From CAZZDK01 sp964652235 (lineage in GTDB: Bacteria; Pseudomonadota; Alphaproteobacteria; UBA9219), in NCBI GenBank assembly GCA_964652235.1, contig CAZZDK010000010.1, forward strand, positions 7,649 to 71,648: DNA of 64,000 nucleotides. Direction: 5' to 3'. The notes beneath the pieces are model-generated. The model worked only from the letters and a program-made list of their open reading frames with translations. It ran no database searches and had not been told where the DNA came from. A program made the position numbers and the translations under genes. Shown here one piece after another: positions 59,503 through 64,000 of this stretch; position 1 is the first letter of the stretch, and each line of letters begins with the position of its first letter.

Positions 59503-59545
59503 GATAAAAGGCGCGTGGCCGAATCCTTCGGCTTTGCGCTTTATC
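59503..59545. terminator. Bidirectional imperfect hairpin
   Basis: GATAAA, GCGC and GCCGAA (59503-59523) pair in order with TTCGGC, GCGC and TTTATC (59527-59545) around TCC, with small internal loops. It lies between the convergent 83-residue gene and the EF-hand gene and may end both transcripts. Confidence 0.55.
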
Positions 59546-59587
59546 TTTCACGGTTCCCGGCTTCTCCGTTAACCGCAGCTTGCCAAC

Positions 59588-60298
59588 CTAAGCCATATTG
59601 TCGAGAAGCGCCGACATGACAAGCTTCGTGTTCTCATAGCCTGCCGTCGTCTGGTAGGATTTGATCGCTTCCAGAAGTTCCTGCAAAGCCGAAGTCGTCG
59701 TGGTGGACGAATCCGTTTCCGTCTCTGCGATCGTCGTCTCGTCCTCGGATTCCGACAAAGCGTCCCAAAGCGCCTGGAGCGGGTCCGTCTCTTCCTCGCT
59801 GGAAGCCACGGAAGTCGGCGGCGGGCCTGAAGGCCTGTTCGCCTCCATCGCTGTTTGCAGCTCGTCAACCGAAAGCGAACCCGCGCCTTCCGTGTCGAGA
59901 CTGTTCCAGGGGTTTGTCGCCATCTCTTCGGTCACGTCGTCGGGCCGCGCCGCAAGAAACTCTTCCTGCGTGACGACGCCGTCGCCGTCCGAGTCCATGG
60001 CGGAAACCACATCCGAAAAGTCGGTCTGGTTTGCCCCGCTGGTCGCGCCGCCGCTTTGCAGCCCCTGAAGGAGGGCTTGGAGCGTTTCGTCGCTGAGTTC
60101 CGCAAGGCCGCTTCCGCGCGTCCCTTTGCCTTCCGCGCCGCCTGATCCCTCACTGCCGGAAAGGGCGGGTAGGCTTGAAACCGAACTGGATGAAAGCGAA
60201 GAGTTTTCAGTCCGTTGCGCGAAGGCTGCCTTAGAAAAAAGCGTCCGGAGGTAAGATGCATAGGCGTCGCCGCCGGACACACTACTGATGTCGGTCAT
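59588..60298 (-). CDS. EF-hand calcium-binding protein
   Basis: This 236-residue protein has two EF-hand loops: DSDGDGVVTQEE (102-113), a canonical loop with all calcium ligands, and DTEGAGSLSVDE (135-146), a degenerate one. The first 100 residues are rich in Ser, Gly and Ala (SSLSSSSVSSLPALSGSE), and the C-terminal part has a Ser/Thr/Glu stretch (SEDETTIAETETDSSTTTTS) followed by a helix ending YENTKLVMSALLDNMA. No signal peptide is seen. It is divergent from the ECF sigma gene, with 172 bases and clear palindromes between, so it may be a target of that sigma factor. Function unknown. Confidence 0.8.
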   Translation of the reverse strand: MTDISSVSGGDAYASYLRTLFSKAAFAQRTENSSLSSSSVSSLPALSGSEGSGGAEGKGTRGSGLAELSDETLQALLQGLQSGGATSGANQTDFSDVVSAMDSDGDGVVTQEEFLAARPDDVTEEMATNPWNSLDTEGAGSLSVDELQTAMEANRPSGPPPTSVASSEEETDPLQALWDALSESEDETTIAETETDSSTTTTSALQELLEAIKSYQTTAGYENTKLVMSALLDNMA

Positions 60299-60338
60299 AG
60301 GAAGGGTCCTTTCCCCAAAGGCCCCTCTCTTTCTCTCT

Positions 60339-60353
60339 ACCGGATAATCCGGT
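60339..60353. promoter_or_regulatory. Perfect palindrome in the EF-hand / sigma divergent region
   Basis: ACCGGATAATCCGGT is a perfect 15-base palindrome with a central A, 41 bases upstream of the EF-hand start. A second perfect hairpin GAAGGG-TTTT-CCCTTC lies at 60391-60406 on the sigma side. Either may be an operator, but no regulator is identified. Confidence 0.4.
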
Positions 60354-60470
60354 CCCCCCATTCACGCAGGGCTGTACGTATTCCTGCGGCGAAGGGTTTT
60401 CCCTTCAAGAACGTGCAGGGATATGGGATAGAGAAAGGAGGACTTTCAGCAAGCCTGTCGGGAGAGGTCT

Positions 60471-61094
60471 TTGGTTTCTTTTCGTGAAGCGTCCGCCGCC
60501 GCGTCGGCCAGCCGGAGTTCGGCGGGGGAAGACGCGCCTTTGGACGATCACGAATTGCTTGCGCGGACGGCGCTTGGGGATGAAAACGCCTTTGCCGCTC
60601 TCAGCGAAAGGCATTTACGGCGCATGATCGCCGTGGCGCAGCGGGTTCTCGGCAATGCCGCCGAAGCCGACGAAGTGGCGCAAGAGGCCTTTCTGCGACT
60701 CTGGCGCTATGCGCCGAACTGGGACCCCAAAGGAACGGGCAGCGTGCGGACGTGGTTAAGCCGGGTGGTTACCAATTTGTGTCTGGATACGTTGCGCCGT
60801 CGCCGTTCGGTCTCGCTTGAAGAGGAAGGCGACATCGAAGACCCCGCGATGGGACCCGTCGAGGCCCTGGGGCGCGAAGACCGCAGGCGGCTTGTTCGCA
60901 GGCTTTTGCTGAAACTTCCGGAAAGACAGAGACTGGCCATCGTTTTCTCTTACTTTGAGGAAATGAGCGGTCAAGAAATCGCCGCTGCCCTAGGTGTTTC
61001 GGTCGGCGCGGTGGAATCTCTTCTGGTCCGGGGTCGCGAAGGGCTGCGGCGCGGCATGAGGGAAATGGGAATCGTCTGGGGCGAGGATGTATGA
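60471..61094 (+). CDS. ECF-type RNA polymerase sigma factor
   Basis: This 207-residue sigma-70 family factor of the extracytoplasmic-function type has region 2 (LSERHLRRMIAVAQRVLGNA, then EADEVAQEAFLRLWRYAPNW with the -10 recognition surface) and region 4 (KLPERQRLAIVFSYFEEMSG, GQEIAAALGVSVGAVESLLV, the -35 recognising helix-turn-helix). No region 3 is present. The start is a TTG at 60471 with GGAGAGG just upstream. A small membrane protein and a CnrX-like sensor follow at 19 and 3 bases, as expected for an ECF operon with its anti-sigma and sensor. Confidence 0.9.
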   Translation: MVSFREASAAASASRSSAGEDAPLDDHELLARTALGDENAFAALSERHLRRMIAVAQRVLGNAAEADEVAQEAFLRLWRYAPNWDPKGTGSVRTWLSRVVTNLCLDTLRRRRSVSLEEEGDIEDPAMGPVEALGREDRRRLVRRLLLKLPERQRLAIVFSYFEEMSGQEIAAALGVSVGAVESLLVRGREGLRRGMREMGIVWGEDV

Positions 61095-61113
61095 TACATA
61101 AGAGGAGGTAGAG

Positions 61114-61416
61114 GTGGACAGATTTTTTCGTGAGAACGATCCGGCTCAAGAGATCGACGGGCCGCGTCTGGAAATCGCGCTGGGAAAGATCATGTGCGGT
61201 CTCGCGCCTCAACCGGAACCCGTTTCTAGGCCGAGGTTTAGGTTTCCTTTCCCCTCGCTCGCTTTCCGACGGTTGGCCGTGGGGGTGGCCATGCTTATGT
61301 TAGGCTTGTTTATTGGCCGCGAGACGGAAAGGATATCCCCCCATTCAGCGGAGGCCGTCCACCCGGTGGTCGCGCTTGCTGAGCCTTGGGACAATCTGAT
61401 CGTAGGGAGGGAATAG
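61114..61416 (+). CDS. Small single-pass membrane protein, likely anti-sigma (CnrY-like position)
   Basis: This 100-residue protein has a cytosolic N-terminal half (MDRFFRENDPAQEIDGPRLE), one membrane segment (about 53-68, LAVGVAMLMLGLFIGR) and a short periplasmic end (HPVVALAEPWDNLIVGRE). The start GTG 61114 has AGAGGAGG five bases upstream. Size, topology and place between an ECF sigma gene and a CnrX-like gene resemble CnrY, the 95-residue anti-sigma of the Cupriavidus cnr system, where CnrY holds CnrH. I see no clear sequence match, so this is inference from context. Confidence 0.6.
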   Translation: MDRFFRENDPAQEIDGPRLEIALGKIMCGLAPQPEPVSRPRFRFPFPSLAFRRLAVGVAMLMLGLFIGRETERISPHSAEAVHPVVALAEPWDNLIVGRE

Positions 61417-61419
61417 GCC

Positions 61420-61914
61420 ATGTCGGAAAAGAAAAACGCCCTGGCTCTGACCGTTTCGGTCGTTTTGAACGTTTTTTTCATAGGCTTGATGGCGGGCCAT
61501 TTTTTAGGGGCCGGGCCGACGACCGATTGGGGCCATCCGCCGCTGCCGCCTGACAGGCTTTTTGAGCATTTGAGCGCGGACCTCGCGCCGGAAGAAGCCA
61601 AAAAGCTTCGCGCCATTTTTGAAGAAAAGGAAAGGGCCATGGAAGCCTCTCGGGCGACCATGCGCGAAGACCTTCAAAAAATAGCGGCCCTGATCGAGCT
61701 TGAAAAGCCGGATCGGGCGGCGCTTCGCCGGGAGCTGGACAAAATGGGTTTTTCCGGCCAGGCGTTTCATGCCGCCATGGCGCGGGCCATGGATCGCGTC
61801 GTTTCGGAACTGTCCGCCGAGAGTCGCCGAAAAATAGCGGAAAAGATCAGGAATCCATCGGCGTTTCCGCCGCCCGGTCCCCCACCGCCCCCGCCGCCCG
61901 GAAAAGGCCGCTGA
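61420..61914 (+). CDS. Periplasmic heavy-metal sensor-like protein (CnrX/CpxP-like)
   Basis: This 164-residue protein has one N-terminal membrane segment (about 9-29, LALTVSVVLNVFFIGLMAG) and a periplasmic helical domain: RLFEHLSADLAPEEAKKLRA, FEEKERAMEASRATMREDLQ, ALIELEKPDRAALRRELDKM and HAAMARAMDRVVSELSAESR. This pattern fits the Metal_resist family (PF13801) that includes CnrX and ZraP/CpxP relatives. It ends in a proline run (PPPGPPPPPPPGKGR). The stop of the small membrane gene is three bases before its ATG. Which metal or stress it senses cannot be read. Confidence 0.75.
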   Translation: MSEKKNALALTVSVVLNVFFIGLMAGHFLGAGPTTDWGHPPLPPDRLFEHLSADLAPEEAKKLRAIFEEKERAMEASRATMREDLQKIAALIELEKPDRAALRRELDKMGFSGQAFHAAMARAMDRVVSELSAESRRKIAEKIRNPSAFPPPGPPPPPPPGKGR

Positions 61915-61926
61915 CGCCTCTTCCCC

Positions 61927-61954
61927 TTGCGCTTTGCCTGCGCCCCTTTATAAA
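61927..61954 (+). promoter_or_regulatory. Possible promoter giving a leaderless cmk transcript
   Basis: TATAAA (61949-61954) ends six bases before the cmk ATG, with TTGCGC (61927-61932) 16 bases upstream as a weak -35. There is no Shine-Dalgarno sequence before the ATG. If this -10 is used, the mRNA would begin at or next to the start codon. Confidence 0.45.
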
Positions 61955-61960
61955 GACCGC

Positions 61961-62623
61961 ATGGCAGAACCGATCGTCATCGCCGTTGACGGCCTCGCCG
62001 CGACGGGCAAGGGGACCATCGCGCGTCGCTTGGCGACAGCGCTGGATTTCGCCTATTTAGATACGGGGCTTTTATATCGGGCCGTCGGCCTGGCCGTTTT
62101 GCGCTTGGGCGGCGATCCTGCCGATCCGGCCCTGGCGGAAAAAGCCGCTAGAGAACTTAACCCGGCGTCTTTGGAGGGGGATTCGGATCTCAAAAGCGAC
62201 GAGGCCGGGATGGCGGCTTCGAAAGTGGGGGCTATCCCAGGCGTTCGGGCCGCACTCTTGAAATTCCAGAAAAATTTCGCTGCTTGCCCGCCGGGCGGCA
62301 AAAGGGGAGCGGTTTTGGACGGCAGGGACATCGGCACAATCATCGCGCCCGACGCTTTGGTTAAGATTTACGTGGAGGCCTCGCCTGAAATTCGCGCCCA
62401 TCGGCGTTTTCTTGAGTTGCAGGCGCGGGGCGAAAATGTTACTGAAGCCGCGGTTCTTGAGGCCATGCAGGCGCGCGATGCGCGCGATGCGTCCCGATCG
62501 ACCGCTCCAGCCAAACCGGCGGATGACGCGATCAGACTCGATACGTCGGGCCTGAATGCCGATGAAGCCTTTGCGCAGGCACTGGCCATCGTCAGGGAAA
62601 GGCTTTCAGGAACAAGCCGATAA
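61961..62623 (+). CDS. cmk: Cytidylate kinase
   Basis: Cmk phosphorylates CMP and dCMP with ATP. The 220-residue protein has the P-loop AVDGLAATGKGTIARRLA (8-25), FAYLDTGLLYRAVGLAVL, RGAVLDGRDIGTIIAPDA, VKIYVEASPEIRAHRRF and the DAIRLDTSGLNADEAFA ending, all family blocks. ATG 61961 matches the family start; an upstream frame to 61934 has no ribosome site either. cmk-rpsA adjacency is the common proteobacterial order; aroA, often upstream, is absent. Confidence 0.96.
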   Translation: MAEPIVIAVDGLAATGKGTIARRLATALDFAYLDTGLLYRAVGLAVLRLGGDPADPALAEKAARELNPASLEGDSDLKSDEAGMAASKVGAIPGVRAALLKFQKNFAACPPGGKRGAVLDGRDIGTIIAPDALVKIYVEASPEIRAHRRFLELQARGENVTEAAVLEAMQARDARDASRSTAPAKPADDAIRLDTSGLNADEAFAQALAIVRERLSGTSR

Positions 62624-62781
62624 AAGGTCGGCAACGGACAGGACGAAAAACGCCAAGAGGGTCTTGCTTTCAGCCCCGGCGCTTCTCCTGACCGGAACGG
62701 AACGCTAAAACGAAAGCGAAGCGCCGGAGGCTCTTTATAGAGCAGGCGCAAGGCCCCGCAGGGGCCGGAAAGAAATCCAAC
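62624..62781 (+). promoter_or_regulatory. Structured leader of rpsA
   Basis: This 158-base cmk-rpsA gap can fold. AGCCCCGGCGCTT (62672-62684) pairs with AAGCGCCGGAGGCT (62719-62732) with one bulge; GCTCT/AGAGC (62730-62743) overlaps its right arm, and GGCCCC/GGGGCC (62752-62766) forms a stem just ahead of GGAAAG and the ATG. S1 in E. coli represses its own translation through leader hairpins, so a similar role is plausible. Confidence 0.55.
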
Positions 62782-64000
62782 ATGGCTAAATCGAATACCA
62801 AGCGCGTTCTCAAAGAAAACGCGGGTGCCCCCATTTCTCGCGAGCAAGGCAGCTTTGCCGCCATGCTTGACGAATCCTTCGGCAAGAAAGGCGGCATGGA
62901 AGGCGGCGTTATCAAGGGCAAAGTCGTCGGCGAAGAAAAGGATTGCTACATCATCGACGTGGGCCTGAAGGCCGAAGGCCGCGTTCCCAAGAAAGAATTC
63001 GCGCTTCCCGGCCAAACGCCGGAGATCAAGATCGGCGATACGGTCGAAGTCTTCCTGGAGCGCATGGAAGACCGCAACGGCGAAGCCTCTCTCTCGCGCG
63101 AAAAGGCCAAGCGCGAGGAAAGCTGGGCGCTTCTCGAAAAGAATTTCACCGATCAGGCGCGCGTCACCGGCGTCATTTTCGGGCGCGTCAAAGGCGGCTT
63201 TACGGTCGATCTGGGCGGCGCGGTCGCGTTTTTGCCGGGCAGCCAGGTGGATATTCGCCCCGTGCGCGACATCACGCCTCTTATGGGCACGCCTCAGCCG
63301 TTCCAGATCCTCAAGATGGATCGGGCTCGCGGCAACATCGTCGTCTCGCGCCGCGCGGTTCTCGAAGAATCCCGCGCCGAAGCCCGCTCCGAGCTGGTGT
63401 CCAACCTCAAGGAAGGCCAGATCCTGCAAGGCGTCGTCAAGAACATCACCGATTACGGCGCTTTCGTCGATCTAGGCGGCGTGGACGGTTTGCTCCACGT
63501 CACCGACATCGCCTGGAAACGCGTCAACCATCCGTCCGAAGTCCTGCAGATCGGCCAGCAGGTGACCGTGCAGGTCATCCGCTTCAACGCCGACACGCAG
63601 CGCATCAGCCTGGGCATGAAGCAGCTTGAGGCCGATCCGTGGGACGGCGTGGCCGAGCGCTATCCCGTCGGCTTGCGCATGAAGGGCCGCGTCACGAACA
63701 TCACCGATTACGGCGCGTTCGTGGAGCTGGAGCCGGGCATCGAAGGATTGGTCCACGTTTCGGAAATGTCCTGGACCAAGAAAAACGCGCACCCCGGCAA
63801 GATCGTCGCCACCAGCCAGGAAGTCGAAGTGGCCGTTCTGGACGTCGATCTGTCCAAGCGGCGCATCAGCCTGGGCCTTAAGCAATGTGTCGAGAATCCC
63901 TGGGAGGCTTTCCGCGCGGGGCATCAGATCGGCGGAACTCTTTCCGGCGAGATTCGCAACATCACCGAGTTCGGCCTGTTCGTCGGCTTGCCCGGCGACA
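62782..64000 (+). CDS. rpsA: 30S ribosomal protein S1 (partial, C-terminus outside window)
   Basis: S1 binds mRNA and helps load it on the 30S subunit. From MAKSNTKRVLKENAGAP, 406 codons are visible of a usual 550-570. Four S1 (OB-fold) domains can be placed: at about 40 (GGVIKGKVVGEEKDCYIIDV), 125 (TGVIFGRVKGGFTVDLGGAV), 210 (GVVKNITDYGAFVDLGGVDG) and 296 (GRVTNITDYGAFVELEPGIE); a fifth begins near 385. The first two bind the ribosome, the later ones RNA. GGAAAG lies upstream of the ATG. The leader is structured, which suggests autoregulation. Confidence 0.97.
   Translation, partial: MAKSNTKRVLKENAGAPISREQGSFAAMLDESFGKKGGMEGGVIKGKVVGEEKDCYIIDVGLKAEGRVPKKEFALPGQTPEIKIGDTVEVFLERMEDRNGEASLSREKAKREESWALLEKNFTDQARVTGVIFGRVKGGFTVDLGGAVAFLPGSQVDIRPVRDITPLMGTPQPFQILKMDRARGNIVVSRRAVLEESRAEARSELVSNLKEGQILQGVVKNITDYGAFVDLGGVDGLLHVTDIAWKRVNHPSEVLQIGQQVTVQVIRFNADTQRISLGMKQLEADPWDGVAERYPVGLRMKGRVTNITDYGAFVELEPGIEGLVHVSEMSWTKKNAHPGKIVATSQEVEVAVLDVDLSKRRISLGLKQCVENPWEAFRAGHQIGGTLSGEIRNITEFGLFVGLPGD

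Overview
The window is a gene-dense, moderately GC-rich chromosome segment dominated by housekeeping genes. The gene content points to an alphaproteobacterium. The main signs are a tolQ-tolR-tolA-tolB-pal block next to ruvC-ruvA-ruvB-ybgC, a purM gene divergent from a DUF2066 protein, AI-2E-type permease and HdaA string, divergent lysC/ubiG, an accD-folC pair, a two-domain cold shock protein and a bactofilin. lpxK and kdtA/waaA show a lipid A outer membrane. I cannot place it below class; a Rhodospirillales- or Micavibrio-like lineage is a guess. I saw no rRNA, tRNA, prophage, insertion sequence or CRISPR array.

Layout. 1-7.1 kb: 5'-truncated view of secA (minus), a 5'-nucleotidase-like protein, galE, a YbhB/PEBP protein, a bactofilin and a PfkB sugar/nucleoside kinase. 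7.1-14.5 kb: a very large alpha-2-macroglobulin-like protein whose thioester site is lost, a double cold shock protein, a secreted proline/glutamate-rich protein and a phosphoribosyltransferase-like orphan. 14.5-19.5 kb: a tight operon of LD-carboxypeptidase, pentapeptide-repeat protein, glycosyltransferase and mutL. 19.5-30.1 kb: rluB-rsmD, tadA, purD, xseA, lpxK, kdtA, mlaC, folC and accD, with several palindromic repeats in the gaps. 30.1-36.3 kb: ybeY-corC, a chemoreceptor, glmM, two tandem paralogous orphan genes and a 51-residue small gene with its own ribosome site and terminator. 36.3-43.2 kb: ruvCAB-ybgC-tolQRAB-pal. 43.3-50.4 kb: ndk, purA, a YqaA/DedA-type membrane protein, hdaA, AI-2E-type permease, DUF2066 protein, purM and purN. 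50.4-52.4 kb: two adjacent compound palindromes and an AT-rich island. 52.4-59.5 kb: an unknown helical protein, a lysine 2,3-aminomutase-like radical SAM enzyme, purH, nitronate monooxygenase, lysC, ubiG and rpmB. 59.5-62 kb: an EF-hand protein divergent from an ECF sigma / small membrane protein / CnrX-like sensor operon. 62-64 kb: cmk and the start of rpsA.

Functionally, purine synthesis is spread over five loci (purD, purA, purM-purN, purH, with ndk). Envelope biogenesis is represented by Tol-Pal, LpxK, KdtA, MlaC, GlmM and SecA, and DNA repair by MutL, RuvCAB and XseA. The most interesting accessory pieces are the ECF sigma/CnrYX-like/EF-hand cluster, the thioester-less alpha-2-macroglobulin, the tandem orphan pair, the phosphoribosyltransferase-like orphan, the small gene at 36.1 kb and the nested palindromes after purN. 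Genome compaction is marked: three convergent pairs share a four-base double stop, and two more overlap by about 36 bases. All calls are from reading the sequence; no database search was run.
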